DNA of 64,000 nt from Symsagittifera roscoffensis (lineage: Eukaryota; Xenacoelomorpha; Acoela; Convolutidae): assembly GCF_963678635.1 (NCBI RefSeq), contig NC_087071.1, positions 33,468,141 through 33,532,140 of the forward strand, given 5' to 3'. A program made the translations under genes and the position numbers. Of the stretch, positions 1 to 14,283 are shown in pieces. The notes under the pieces were generated by a model. That model was not told the DNA's origin, did no database searches, and saw only the letters and a list, made by a program, of their open reading frames with translations. Each line of letters opens with the position of its first letter. The stretch's first letter is position 1.

Positions 1-3000
1 CAAGTCTTAGAGCACCAACTTAGCCTTTGCTGAAACCCTAACTCTTACAATCTTAGATCACCATCTTACCCCTTGCTGAAACCCTAACTCTCACAAGTCT
101 TAGAGCACCATCTTGACCCTTGTTGAAACCCTAACTCTCACAAGTCTTAGATCACCATCTTGGCCCTTGCTGAATCTCTAACTCTCACAAGTTTTAGAGC
201 ACCATCTTAGCCCTTGCTGAAACCCTAACTCTCACAAGTCTTGGAGCACCATCTTAGCCCTTGCCAAAATCCTACCTCTCACAAGTCTTAGAGCACCATC
301 TTAGCCCTCGCTGAAACCCTAACTCTCACAAGTCTTAGAGCACCATCTTAGACCTCGCTGAAACCCTAACTCTCACAAGTATTAGTGCACCATCTTAGCA
401 CTTGCTAAAACCCTAACTCTCACAAGTGTTAGAGCACCATCTTAGCCCTTGCTGAAACCCTAACTCTCACAAGTCTTAGAGCACCATCTTAGCCCTTGCT
501 GAAACCCTAAATCTCACAAGTCTTAGAGCACCATCTTAGCCCTTGCTGAAACCCTAACTCTCACAAGTCTTAGAGAACTATCTTAGCCCTTGCTGAAAAC
601 CTAACTCTCACAAGTCGTACAGCACCACCTTACCTCTTGCTGAAATCCTACCTCACACAAGTCTTATAGCATCATCTAAGCCCTTGCTGAAACCCTAACT
701 CTCACAAGTCTTAGAGCATCATCTAAGCCCTTGCTGAAACCCTAACTCTCACAAGTCTTAGAGCACCATCTTAGCCCTTGCCGAAATCCTACCTCTCACA
801 AGTCTTAGAGCACTATCTTAGCCCTTGCTGAAACCCTAACTCTCACAAGTCTTAGAGCACCATCTTAGCCCTTGCTGAAACCCTAACTCTCACAAGTCTT
901 AGAGCACCATCTTAGCCCTTCCTGAGACCCTAACTCTCAAAAGTCTTAGAGCACCATCTTAGCCCTCGCTGAAACCCTAACTCTCACAAGTATTAGAGCA
1001 CCAGCTTAGCACTTGCTGAAACCCTAACCCTCACAAGTGTTAGAGCACCATCTTAGCCCTTGCTGAAACCCTAACTCTCACATGTCTTAGAGCACCATCT
1101 TAGCCCTTGCTGAAACCCTAACTCTCACAAGTCTTAGAGCACCATCTTAGCCCTTGCTGAAACCCTAACTCTCACAAGTCTTAGAGCACTATCTTATCCC
1201 TTGCTGAAACCCTAACTCTCACAAGTCTTACAGCACCATCTTACCTCTTGCTAGGATCCTAACTCTCAAAAGTCTTAAAACCTCATCGTAGCCTTTGCTG
1301 AAATCCTACATCACACAAGTCTTAGAGCACCATCTTAGCCCTTGCTGAAACCCTAACTCTCACAAGTCTTAGAGCACAATCTTAGCCCTTGCTGAAACCC
1401 TAACTCTCACAAGTCTTAGAGCACCATCTTAGCCCTTGCGTAAACCCTAACTCTCACAAGTCTTAGAGCACCATCTTAGCCCTTGCTGAAACCCTAACTC
1501 TCACAAGTCTTAGAGCACCATCTTAGCCCTTCCTGAGACCCTAACTCTCAAAAGTCTTAGAGCACTATCTTAGCCCTTGCTGAAACCCTAAATCTCACAA
1601 GTCTTAGAGCACTCTCTTAGCCCTTGCTAAAACCCTAACTCTCACAAGTCTTAGAGCACCATCTTAGCCCTTGCTGAAAGCCTAACTCCCACAAGTTTTA
1701 GAGCACCATCTTAGCCCTTGCTGAAACCCTAACGCTCACAAGTCTTAGATCACCAACTTAGCCCTTGCCGAAATCCTACCTCTCACAAGTCTTAGAGCAC
1801 CATCTTAGCCCTTGCTGAAACCCTAACTCTCACAAGTCTTAGAGCAACATCTTAGCCCTCGATGAAACCCTAACTCTCACAAGTCTTAAAGCACCATCTT
1901 AGCCCTTGCTGAAACCCTAACTCTCACAAGTCTTTGAGCACTATCTTAGCCCTTGCCGAAATCCTACTTCTCACAAGTCTTAGAGCACCATCTTAGCCCT
2001 TGCTGAAACCCTAACTCTCACAAATCTTAGAGCACCATCTTAGCCCTTGCTGAAACCCTAACTCTCACAAGTCTTAGAGCACCATCTTAGCCCTTGCTGA
2101 AACCCTAACTCTCACAAGTCTTAGAGCACCATCTTAGCCCTTGCTGAAACCCTAACTCTCACAAGTCTTAGAGCACCATCTTAGCCCTTGCTGAAACCCT
2201 AACTCTCACAAGTCTTAGAGCCCCATCTTAGCCCTTTCTGAGACCCTAACTCTCAAAAGTCTTAGAGCACTAACTTAGCCCCTGCTGAAACCCTAAATCT
2301 CACAAGACTTAGAGCACCCTCTTAGCCCTTGCTGAAACCCTAACTCTCATAAGTCTTACAGCACCATCTTAGCCCTTGCTGAAACCCTAACTCCCACAAG
2401 TTTTAGAGCACCATCTTAGCCCTTGCTGAAACCCTAACTCTCACAAGTCTTAGAGAACCATCTTAGCCCTTGCCGAAATCCTACCTCTCGCATGTCTTAG
2501 AGCACCATCTTAGCCCTTGCTGAAACCCTAACTCTCCCAAGTCTTAGAGCACCATCTTAGCCCTCGATGAAACCCTAACTCTCACAAGTCATAGAGCAAC
2601 ATCTTAGCCCTCGATGAAACCCTAACTCTCACCTTTCTTAAAGCACCATCTTAGCCCTTGCTGAAACCCTAACTCTCACAAGTCTTTGAGCACCATCTTA
2701 GCCCTTGCTGAAACCCTAACTCTCACAAATCTTAGAGCACCATCTTAGCCATTGCTGAAACCCTAACTCTCACAAGTCTTAGAGCACCATCTTAGCCCTT
2801 GCTGAAACCCTAACACTCACAAGTCTTAGAGCACCATCTTAGCCCTTGCTGAAACCCTAACTCTCACAAGTTTTAGAGCACCATCTTAGCCCTCGCTGAA
2901 ACCCTAACTCTCACAAGTCTTAGAGCACCATCTTAGCCCTTGCCGAAATCCTACCTCTCACAAGTCTTAGAGCACCATCTTAGCCCTTGCTGAAACCCTA

Positions 3001-4000
3001 ACTCTCACAAGTCTTAGAGCACCATCTCAGCCCTTGATGAAACCCTAACTCTCACAAATCTTTGAGCACTATCTTAGCCATTGCCGAAATCCTACTTCTC
3101 ACAAGTCTTAGAGCACCATCTTTGCCCTTGCTGAAACCCTAACTCTCACAAGTCTTAGAGCACCATCTTAGCCCTTGCCGAAACCCTAACTCTCACAAGT
3201 CTTAGAGCACCATCTTAGCCCTTGCTGAAACCCTAACTCTCACAAGTTTTAGAGCACCATCTTAGCCCTTGCTGAAACCCTAACTCTCACAAGTCTTAGA
3301 GCACAATCTTAGCCATTGCCGAAATCCTACTTCTCACAAATCTTAGGGCATCATCTTAGCTTTTGCTGAAACTCTAACTCTCACAAGTCTTAGAGCACCA
3401 TCTTAGCCCATGCTGAAACACTAACTCTCACAAGTCTTAGAGCACCATCTTAGCCCTTGCTGAAACCCTAACTCTCACAAGTTTTAGAGCACCATCTTAC
3501 CCCTTGCTGAAACCCTAACTCTCACAAGTCTTAGACCACCATCTTAGCCTTTGCCGAAATCCTACCTCTCACAAGTCTTAGAGCATCATCTTAGCCTTGC
3601 TGAAACCCTAACTCTCACAAGTCTTAGAGCACCATCTTAGCCCTTGATGAAACCCTAACTCTCACAAGTCTTAAAGCACCATCTTAGCCCTTGCTGAAAC
3701 CCTAACTCTCACAAGTCTTTGAGCACTATCTTAGCCTTTGCCGAAATCCTACTTCTCACAAGTCTTAGAGCACCATCTTAGCCCTTGCTGAAACCCTAAC
3801 TCTCACAAATCTTAGAGCACCATCTTAGCCCTTGCTGAAACCCTAGCTCTCACAAGTCTTAGAGCATCATCTTAGCCCTTGCTGAAACCCTAACTCTCAC
3901 AAGTCTTAGAGCACTATCTTAGCCCCTGCCGAAATCCTACCTCTCACAAGTTTTAGAGCACCATCTTAACCCTTGCGGAAATCTTACCTCTCACAAGTCT
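1..4000. repeat. 47-bp satellite array, variant A
   Basis: Head-to-tail monomers repeat every 47 bp; for example the same word recurs at 481 and 528. The consensus runs through CTGAAACCCTAACTCTCAC, AAGTCTTAGAGCACC and ATCTTAGCCCTTG. Most monomers differ by a few substitutions, with a second subtype reading GCCGAAATCCTACCTCTCAC. The array is open at the left window edge. Each monomer carries one CCCTAA, but there is no telomeric (CCCTAA)n run, so this is satellite rather than telomere. No gene is present. Confidence 0.97.
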
Positions 4001-4960
4001 TAGAGCACCTTGTTAGCTCTTGCTAGGATCTTATCTCTCATATTTCTTAGAACCTCATCGTAGCCCTTGCTGAAATCCTAACTCTCACAAGTCTTAGAGG
4101 ACCATCTAAGCTCTTGCTAAGATCTTACTTTGTACAAATCTTAGAGCCGCTTCTCAGCTCTTGTTTAAATTTTACTTCTCACAAGTCTTAGGGCCCCATC
4201 TTACCCCCTGTAGAGATCTTACTTCTCACAAGTCTTACAGCCCCAACTACGATGTTGCTAATATCTAAACACTCACAAGTCTTAGAGCCCAGGTTAGCAC
4301 TCGCTAAGATTTTACCTCCCAAAGTCTTAGAAACCCATCTTAGCTCTTGCTAAGATCTTACCTCTCACAAATATTAGAGCCCATCTTAGCACTTGCTATG
4401 ATCTTACCTCTCTTAAGTCTCAGAGCCTGATCTTAGCTCTTGCTAAGATATTACCTCTCACAAGCCCTAGATCCTGATCCTCTTGCTGAAATTTTAGCTC
4501 TTCCCGAAATCCTACTTCTCACAATTGTTAGAACCCGACTTAGCTCTTGCTAAGATCTTACCTCTCACAAATATTAGAGCCCATCTTAGCACTTGCTAAG
4601 ATCTTACCTCTCCCAAGTCTTAGAGCTCATCTTAGCTCTTGCTCTGATCTTACCTCTCACAAGTCTTAGAGGACCATCTTAGCTCTTGCTAAGATCTTAC
4701 TTTGTACAAATCTTAGTGCCGCTTCTCAGCTCTTGTTTAAGTTTTACTTCTCACAAGTCTTAGGGCCCCATCTTACCCCCTGTAAAGATCTTTTTTCTCA
4801 CAATTCTTACAGCCCCAACTAAGATGTTGCTAATATCTAAACTCTCACTGGTCTTAGAGCCCATGTTAGCACTCGCTAAGATTTTACCTCCCCTGTCTTA
4901 GAAACCCATCTTAGCACTTGCTAAGATCTTACCTCTCCCAAGTATTAGAGCACCTCTTAG

Positions 4961-7666
4961 CTTTTGCTGAGATCTTTCCTCTCACACGTCTAAGAGCGCA
5001 TCTTAGCTCTTGATAAGATCTTACATCTCACATGTCTTAGTTCCTTGTCTAGCTCTGGCTGAAATCCTACCTCTCACGAGTCTTAGAGCACAATCTTAGC
5101 TCTTGTTAAGATTTTACCTCTCACAAGTCCTAAAGCCCAATTTTAGCGCTTGCTAAGATCTTACATCTTTCCAAGTCTCAGAGCCCCATCTTAGCTCTTG
5201 CTAAGACAATACCTCTCACAAGCCTTAGATACTGATCCTAGCCCATGCTGAAATCCTACCTCTCACATGTCTTAGAGCACCAACTTAGCTTTTGCTGAGA
5301 TCTTTCCTCTCACACGTCTAAGAGCGCATCTTAGCTCTTGATAAGATCTTACATCTCACATGTCTTAGTTCCTTGTCTTAGCTCTGGCTGAAATCCAACC
5401 TCTCACGAGTCTTAGAGCACAATCTTAGCTCTTGTTAAGATTTTACCTCTCACAAGTCTTAGAGCCCAATTTTAGCACTTGCTAAAATCTTACATCTTTC
5501 AAAGTCTCAGAGCCCCATCTTAGCTCTTGCTAAGATCTTACCTCTCAAAAGTCTTAGATCCTTATCTTAGCTCTTGCTAGGATAGTATCTCTCACAAGTC
5601 TTAGAGCTCATCTTAGCTCTTGCTATGATCTTACCTCTCTTAAGTCTCAGAGCCTCATCTTAGCTCTTGCTAAGATATTACCTCTCACAAGCCCTAGATC
5701 CTGATCCTCTTGCTGAAATTTTAGCTCTTCCCGAAATCCTACTTCTCACAATTGTTAGAACCCGACTTAGCACTCGCTAAGATTTTACCTCCCCTGTCTT
5801 AGAAGCCCATCTTAGCACTTGCTAAGATCTTACCTCTCCCAAGTATTAGAGCACCTCTTAGCTTTTGCTGAGATCTTTCCTCTCACACGTCTAAGAGCGC
5901 ATCTTAGCTCTTGATAAGATCTTACATCTCACATGTCTTAGTTCCTTGTCTTAGCTCTGGCTGAAATCCTACCTCTCACGAGTCTTAGAGCACAATCTTA
6001 GCTCTTGTTAAGATTTTACCTCTCACAAGTCTTAGAGCCCAATTTTAGCACTTGCTAAGATCTTACATCTTTCCAAGTCTCAGAGCCCCATCTTAGCTCT
6101 TGCTAAGACAATACCTCTCACAAGCCTTAGATACTGATCCTAGCCCATGCTGAAATCCTACCTCTCACAAGTCTTAGAGCACCAACTTAGCTTTTGCTGA
6201 GATCTTTCCTCTCACACGTCTAAGAGCGCATCTTAGCTCTTGATAAGATCTTACATCTCACATGTCTTAGTTCCTTGTCTTAGCTCTGGCTGAAATCCAA
6301 CCTCTCACGAGTCTTAGAGCACAATCTTAGCTCTTGATAAGATTTTACCTCTCACAAGTCTTAGAGCCCAATTTTAGCACTTGCTAAGATCTTACATCTT
6401 TCCAAGTCTCAGAGCCCCATCTTAGCTCTTGCTAAGATCTTACCTCTCAAAAGTCTTAGATCCTTATCTTAGCTCTTGCTAGGATAGTATCTCTCACAAG
6501 TCTTAAAGCTCATCTTAGCTCTTGCTATGATCTTACCTCTCTTAAGTCTCAGAGCCTCATCTTAGCTCTTGCTAAGATATTACCTCTCACAAGCCCTAGA
6601 TCCTGATCCTCTTGATGAAATTTTAGCTCTTCCCGAAATCCTACTTCTCACAATTGTTAGAACCCGACTTAGCACTCGCTAAGATTTTACCTCCCCTGTC
6701 TTAGAAACCCATCTTAGCACTTGCTAAGATCTTACCTCTCCCAAGTATTAGAGCACCTCTTAGCTTTTGCTGAGATCTTTCCTCTCACACGTCTAAGAGC
6801 GCATCTTAGCTCTTGATAAGATCTTACATCTCACATGTCTTAGTTCCTTGTCTTAGCTCTGGCTGAAATCCTACCTCTCACGAGTCTTAGAGCACAATCT
6901 TAGCTCTTGTTAAGATTTTACCTCTCACAAGTCTTAGAGCCCAATTTTAGCACTTGCTAAGATCTTACATCTTTCCAAGTCTCAGAGCCCCATCTTAGCT
7001 CTTGCTAAGACAATACCTCTCACAAGCCTTAGATACTGATCCTAGCCCATGCTGAAATCCTACCTCTCACAAGTCTTAGAGCACCAACTTAGCTTTTGCT
7101 GAGATCTTTCCTCTCACACGTCTAAGAGCGCATCTTAGCTCTTGATAAGATCTTACATCTCACATGTCTTAGTTCCTTGTCTTAGCTCTGGCTGAAATCC
7201 AACCTCTCACGAGTCTTAGAGCACAATCTTAGCTCTTGTTAAGATTTTACCTCTCACAAGTCTTAGAGCCCAATTTTAGCACTTGCTAAGATCTTACATC
7301 TTTCCAAGTTTCAGAGCCCCATCTTAGCTCTTGCTAAGATCTTACCTCTCAGAAGTCTTAGATCCTTATCTTAGCTCTTGCTAGGATAGTATCTCTCACA
7401 ATTCTTAGAGCTCATCTTAGCTCTTCCTATGATCTTACCTCTCTTAAGTCTCAGAGCCTCATCTTAGCTCTTGCTAAGATATTACCTCTCACAAGCCCTA
7501 GATCCTGATCCTCTTGCTGAAATTTTAGCTCTTCCCGAAATCCTATTTCTCACAATTGTTAGAACCCGACTTAGCTCTTGCTAAGATCTTACCTCTCACA
7601 AATATTAGAGCCCATCTTAGCACTTGCTAAGATCTTACTTCTCCCAAGTCTTAGAGCACCAACTTA
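4961..7666. repeat. 902-bp higher-order repeat, three copies
   Basis: Marker words recur at fixed spacing inside variant B. CTTTTGCTGAGATCTTTCC occurs at 4,961, 5,862 and 6,764, and again at 5,289, 6,191 and 7,093. GATCCTGATCCTCTTG occurs at 5,697, 6,599 and 7,501. The unit is therefore about 902 bp (about 19 monomers) with very few differences between copies. A partial earlier copy begins near 4,471. This indicates recent segmental amplification. Confidence 0.93.
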
Positions 7667-10493
7667 GCTCTTGCTAAGATCTTACCTCTCACACGTCTAA
7701 GAGCGCCTCTTAGCTCTTGCTAAGATCTTAGATCTCACATGTCTTAGTTCCTTATCTTAGCCCTTGCTGAAATCCTACCTCTCACAAGTCATAGATCCTC
7801 ATCTTAGCTCTTGCTAAGATATTATCTCCTACAAGTCTGAAAGCTCATCTTAGCTCTTGCTATGATCTTACCTCTCAAAAATCTCAGAGGCTCATCTTAG
7901 CTCTTGCTAAGATAATACCTCTCACAAGCCTTAGATCCTGATCCTAGCCCTTGCTGAAACCCTACCTCTCACAAGTCTTAGAGCACCAACTTAGCTCTTG
8001 CTAAGATCTAACTTCTCACACGTCTAAGAGCGCATCTTAGCTCTTGCTAAGAACTTACATCTCACATGTCTTAATTCCTTATCTTAGCCCTTGCTGAAAT
8101 CCTACCTCTCACGAGTCTTAGAGCATAATCTTAGCTCTTGCTAAGATATTACCTCTCATAAGCCCTAGATCCTGATCCTCTTGCTGAAATCTTAGCTCTT
8201 GCTGAAATCCTGCTTCTCACAAGTGTTGGAACACCGACTTAGCTCTTGCTAAGATCTTACCTCTCCCAAGTCTTAGAGCTCATCTTAGCTCTTGCTATGA
8301 TCTTACCTCTCACAAGTTTCAGAGCCTCATCTTAGCTCTTGCTAAGATAATACCTCTGACAAGCCTTAGATCCTGATCCTAGCACTTGCTGAAATCCTAC
8401 TTCTCACAAGTCTTAGAGCACCAACTTAGCTCTTGCTAAGATCTTACCTCTCAAACGTCTAAGAGCGCCTCTTAGCTCTTGCTAAGAACTTATATCTCAC
8501 ATGTTTTAGTACCTTATCTTAGCCCTTGCTGAAATCCTAGCTCTCACAAGTCTTAGATCCTCATCTTAGCTCTTACTAGGATATTATCTCTTACAAGTCT
8601 TAGAGCTCATCTTAGCTCTTGCTATGATCTTACCTCTCACAAGTCTCAGAGCCTCATCTTAGCTCTTGCTAAGATAATACCTCTCACAAGCCTTAGATCC
8701 TGATCCTAGGCCTTGCTGAAACCCTACTTCTCACAAGTCTTAGAGCACCAACTTAGCTCATGCTAAGATCTTGCCTCTCACAAATATTAGAGCTCATCTT
8801 AGCACTTGCTAAGATCTTATCTCTCACAAGTGTCAGAGCATCATCTTAGCTCTTGCTAAGATACTACCTCTCACAGTTCTTAGAGTACCAACTTAGCTCT
8901 TGCAAAGATCTTACCTCTCACAAATATTAGAGACCATCTTAGCATTTGCTAAGATCTTACCTCTCCCAAGTACTAGAGCACCTCTTAGCTCTTGGTAAGA
9001 TCTTACCTCTCACAAGTCTTAGAGCATCATCTTAGCTCTTGCTAAGATCTTACATCTCACCTGTCTTAGTCCTTATCTTAGCCCTTGCTGAAATCCTACC
9101 TCTCACAAGTCCTAGAGCCCATTTTTAGCACTTGCTAAGATCTTAAAACTCCCAAGTCTCAGAGCCACATCTTAGCTCTTGCTAAGATTTTACCTCTCAC
9201 AAGTCTTAGATCCTTATCTTAGCTCTCGATAAGATCTTACCTCTCACAAGTCTTAGAGCATCATCTTAGCTCTTGCTAAGATCTTACATCTCACCTGTCT
9301 TAGTTCCTTATCTTAGCCCTTGCTGAAATCCTACCTCTCACAAGTCATAGAGCCCAATTTTAGCACTTGCTAAGATCTTAAAACTCCCAAGTCTCAGAGC
9401 CACATCTTAGCTCCTGCTAAGATAATACCTCTCACAAGCCTTAGTTGCTGATCTTAGCCCTTGCTGAAATCCTACCTCTCACAAGTCTGAGAGCACCAAC
9501 TTAGCTCTTGCTAAGATCTTGCCTCTCATAAGTCTAAGAGCGCAGCTTAGCTCAAGCTAAGATTTTACCTCTCACAAGTCTTAGTATCATCTTATCTCTT
9601 ACTAAGATCCTAATTCTCACAAGTTTTAGTGCCTATCTTAATTATTGCTCAGTTCTTAGTGTTACAAGTCTTAGAGCCGATTTTAGCACTTGCTAAGATC
9701 TTACCTCTCACAAGTCTTAGAGCTCAATTTCAACACTTGCTAAGATCTTACCTCTCCCAAGTCACAGAGCCCCATCTTAGCTCTTGATAAGATTTAAGCT
9801 CTCCCAAGTCTGAGATCCTCATCTTAGCTCCTGCTAAGATCTTACCTCTAACAAGTCTAAGATCCTCATCTTAGCTCTTACTAAGATCTTACCTCTCACG
9901 ATTCTTAGATCCTCATCTTAGCCCTTGCTGAAATCCTACCTCTCACGATTGTTATATCCTCATCTTAGCTCTTGCTAAGACTTTACCTCTCACGAATCTT
10001 AGATCCTCATCTTAGCTCCTGCTAAGATCTTACCTCTCACAACTTTTAGAACCCATCTTAGCTCTTACTAAAGTCTTATCTCTCATGGGTCTTAGATCCT
10101 CATCGATCGTAGCTCTTGCTAAGATGTTAACTCTCACATATCTTAGATCCTCATCATAAGACTTGCTGAAAACCTACCACTCACAAGTCTTGGATTACCA
10201 TTTTAGCTCTTGCTAATAATTTACCTCTCACAAGTCTTAGATTCTCATTTAGCTCCTGCTAAGATCTTACCTCTCACAACACTTAGAACCCATCTTAGCT
10301 CTTACTAAAGTCTTACCTCTCACGGGTCTTAGATCCTCATCTTAGCCCTCGCTGAAATCCTACCACTCACGAGTGTTTTATCCTCATCTTAGCTCTTGCT
10401 AAGATCTCAACTGTCACAAGTATTAGAGCCCATCGTAGCTCTTGCTAAGTTTTTACCTCTAACAAGTTTTAGATCCCCATCGTAGTTCTTGCT

Positions 10494-11147
10494 AAAATGG
10501 TAACTCTCACAAGTTGTGGATCTCATCTTAGCTCTTGCCAAGACTTCACCTATCAAAAGACTTAGATCCTCATCTCAACTCTTGCTAAGATCTTACCACT
10601 CACAAATCGTAGAGCCTCATCTTACCTTTGCTGAAATCTTACCACACACAATTCTTAGAGCACCATCTTAACCCTTTCTGAAATCCTGCCTCTCACAAGT
10701 CTTAGATCGTCATCTTGGCTCTTGCTAAGATCTTACCCGTCACAAGTCTTAGAGCCCCATCTTAGCTCTTGCTAAGACTTTACCTCTAATAAGTCTGAGA
10801 TCTTTATAGTTACTCTTGCTAAAATGGTAACTCTCACAAGTTTTGGATCTCATCTTAGCTCTTGCTAAGACTTCACCTATCAAAAGACTTAGATCCTCAT
10901 CTCAACTCTTGCTAAGATCTTACCACTCACAAATCGTAGAGCCTCATCTTACCTTTGCTGAAATCCTACCACACACAATTATTAGAGCACCATCTTAACC
11001 CTTTCTGAAATCCTACCTCTCACAAGTCTTAGATCGTCATCTTAGCTCTTGCTAAGATCTTACACGTCACAAGTCTTAGAGCCCCATCTTAGCTCTTGCT
11101 AAGACTTTACCTCTAGTAAGTCTGAGATCTTCATAGTTACTCTTGCC
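10494..11147. repeat. 327-bp higher-order repeat, two copies
   Basis: The block starting AAAATGGTAACTCTCACAAG at 10,494 repeats at 10,821 with only scattered substitutions. It is a seven-monomer tandem duplication within the satellite. Confidence 0.9.
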
Positions 11148-11639
11148 AAGATCTTAACTCTCACAAAATCTGGAGCCCACCTCAAAAGACTTAGATCATC
11201 ATCTTAGCTCTTGCTAAGATCTTTCTCTGACAAATCTTAGATCCTCATCTTAGTCTTTGCTGAAAACCCACCACTCACAAGTCTTAGAGCACCATCTTAG
11301 CTCTTGCTAATATTTATCTCTCACAAGTCATAGATATTCATTTTAGCTCTCACTAAGGTCTTACCTCTCACAAGTCTTAGATACCCATCTTAGCCCTTGC
11401 AGAAATCTTACCTCAAACGAGTCTTAGAGCACCATATTACATCTTGCTAAGATTTTACTTCTCACAAGTCTTAAACCCTCATCTTAGCTCTTGCTAAGAT
11501 CTTACCTGTCACAAGTCTTAGAGCACCATCTTAGCTCTTGCTAATAATTTACCTTTCACAAGTCCTAGAGCTCATCTTAGCTCTTGTTAAGATCTTAACC
11601 CTCACAAGTCTTCGAGCCACATCTTAGCGCTCTTTCTAA

Positions 11640-11800
11640 GACCTAACCTCTCACGCTTGTTAGGGCCCCATTTTAGAGTTGATAGAATTTTACCGCTCTC
11701 AAGTCTTAGTGCGCCATCTTGGTTCTTTCTAAGATCTAACCTCTCACGCTTGTTGGGGCCCCATTTTAGAGTTGATAGAATTTTACCGCTCACAAGTCTT
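11640..11800. repeat. 94-bp dimeric satellite duplication
   Basis: A two-monomer unit containing GGGCCCCATTTTAGAGTTG is repeated about 94 bp apart (2 x 47). It produces a chance 63-codon open frame on the minus strand with an internally duplicated peptide; this is not a gene. Confidence 0.8.
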
Positions 11801-12595
11801 AGAGCCCAACTTAACTCTTCCTAAGATTTTACTTTTCACAAATCTTAGAACCTCATCTCAGCTCTTGCTATGATCTTTCCTCTCACAAGTTTTAGACCCT
11901 CATTTTCGCTTTTTCTAACATCTTACCTCTCACAAGTCTGAGAACCCAACTTAGCTCTTCCTAAGATCTTACCTTTCACAAGTCTTGGAGGTTCATCTCA
12001 GCTCTTGCTAAGTTTTTACCTCTCCCAAGTCTTAGAGCCCCATCTTAGCTTATTCTAAGATCAACCTCTGACACTTCTTAGAGCCCCAACCTAGCTCTTG
12101 CTAGGAGTTTATTAGTTCTTTCTAGGATCTTACCTGCATCAATCATTTACTTCCCATCTTAGTTCTTTCTTAGATCTAACATCTCACAAGTCTTAGAGCC
12201 CCATCTTAGTTCTTGTTGAGAATTTAACTCTCACAAGTATTCGAGTCACTTCTCAGCTCTTGTAAATATTTCAATTCTTTGCAAACCTTAGATTTTAAAA
12301 TTAGCTCTTGCAAAGATCTTAAATGCAACAAACACTAGTGCGCCGTCTTACTTCTTTCTAAGATCTAACCTCTCACGTGCCTTAAAACCCCAACCTAGCT
12401 ATTGCTTAATTTTTTCCTCTCACAAGTCTTAGAGCCCACCTTAGCAGTTGCTAAGTTTTTACCTCTACAAAGTCTTAGAACCCTATCTTTGCTTCTTCTA
12501 AGATCTTACCTCTCACAAGTCTTCGAGTCCCATCTCAGCTCTTGTTAATATTTCAATTCTAGCAAACCTTAGATTTTCAAAATAGCCCTTGCTAA

Positions 12596-13480
12596 GACCT
12601 TGTCTGCAACAAACATTAGTGCCCCATCCTAATTCTTTCTAAGATCTAACCTCTCACACATCTTAGAGCCCCAACCTGTCGTTTGCTAAAATCTTACCTC
12701 TCGCAACTCTTAGAGCCCATTTTAGCACTTGCCAAGATCTCACCTCTCACAAGTCTTAGAACCACGCCTTAGCTCTTTCTATGATCTTACCTCTCACAGT
12801 TTTAGAGTCCCATCCTAGCTCTTGCTTAGATCTAACTCCTCATAAATCTTAGAACTCCATTTCAGCTCCTGTTTACGTTTTAGCTCTCGCAAGTCTTAGA
12901 CACTCAAAGTAGCTATTCCTGAGATCTTACATGCAACAAACATTAGTGCGCCATCTTGGTTCTTTCTAAGGTTTAACCTCTCACACGTCTTAAAGCCCCA
13001 ACCTGGCTCTTGCTAAGACCTTGTCTGCAGCAAACATTAGTGCCCCATCCTAATTCTTTCTAAGATCTAACCTCTCACACATCTTAGAGCCCCAACCTGG
13101 CGTTTGCTAAAATCTTACCTCTCGCAACTCTTAGAGCCCATCTTAGCACTTGCTAAGATCTCACCTCTCACAAGTCTTAGAACCACGCCTTAGCTCTTTC
13201 TATGGTCTTACCTCTCACATTTTTAGAGCCCCATCCTAGCTCTTGCTAAGATCTAACTTCTCTTAAATCTTAGAACTCCATTTCAGCTCCTGTTTTTGTT
13301 TTAGCTCTCGCAAGTCTTAGACACTCAAAGTAGCTATTCCTGAGATCTTACATGCAACAAACATTAGTGCGCCATCTTGGTTCTTTCTAAGGTTTAACCT
13401 CTCACACGTCTTAAAGCCCCAACCTAGCTCTTGCTAAAACCTTACCTGCAACAAACTTTAGTGCCCCATCCTAATTGTTT
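12596..13480. repeat. About 420-bp higher-order repeat, two full copies and part of a third
   Basis: GACCTTGTCTGCAACAAACA at 12,596 recurs (one change) at 13,017 and as a more diverged version near 13,437. The companion marker CATGCAACAAACATTAGTGC recurs about 420 bp apart near 12,925 and 13,345. Confidence 0.85.
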
Positions 13481-14283
13481 CTAAGATCTAACCTCTCACA
13501 CGTCTTAGAGCCCCAACCTGGCTCTTGCTAAAATCTTACCTCTCACAAGTCTTAGAGCCCATCTAAGCACTTGCTAGGATCTCACCTCTCACAAGACTTA
13601 GAGCCACGCCTTAGTTCTTTCTAAGGTTAAAACTCTCACGTCCTAGATCCCCAACCTAGCTCTTGCTAAGATCTTACATCTCACAAGTCTTGGAAACCAA
13701 CTTAACTCTTGCTACGATTTTACCCCTCACAAGTATTAGATCGCCATCCTACCTCGGGCTAAGATCTTACCTCTCACAAATCTAAGTGCCCATCTTAATT
13801 CTTGCTAAGATTTTACTTCTCTCATGTCTGAGAGCCCATCTTAGTTCTTGCTAAGATTTTACCTCTCACAAATTTCAGAGCCGCATCTCAGCTCTTGTTA
13901 ACAGTTTAGCTCTCACAAGTCTTAGACATTCAAATTACTTCTTCCTAAGATCTTACCTGCAACAAAAATTAACGCCCCATCTTAGTTCTTTCCAAGAACT
14001 AACCTCTCACACTTATTGTATTCCCATCTTAGCTCTTGGTAAGATTTTACCTTGCACAAGTCTTAGAGCCTATCTAAACTCTTTCTAAGATCTTACCTCT
14101 CAAAAATCGAAGAGCACATCTTCGCTTTCTCTAAGATCATACCGCTCACAATTCTTAGGGCACATCTTAGCAATTGCTAGGATCTTACCTTTCCCAAGTC
14201 TTAGAGCACCATCTTATCTCTTTCTAAGTTCTTACTTCTCGCAATTCATAGATCCTCGCCTTAGCTCTTGCTAAGGTCTTACC

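Noticed and set aside
1-4000. CCCTAA in every monomer, suggesting telomere
   Set aside because: It appears once per 47 bp, never as a tandem hexamer run, so it is part of a satellite monomer.
11602-11793. 63-codon minus-strand frame with a duplicated peptide
   Set aside because: It is the 94-bp satellite dimer read through; the periodicity explains the open frame and no start context or homology supports a gene.
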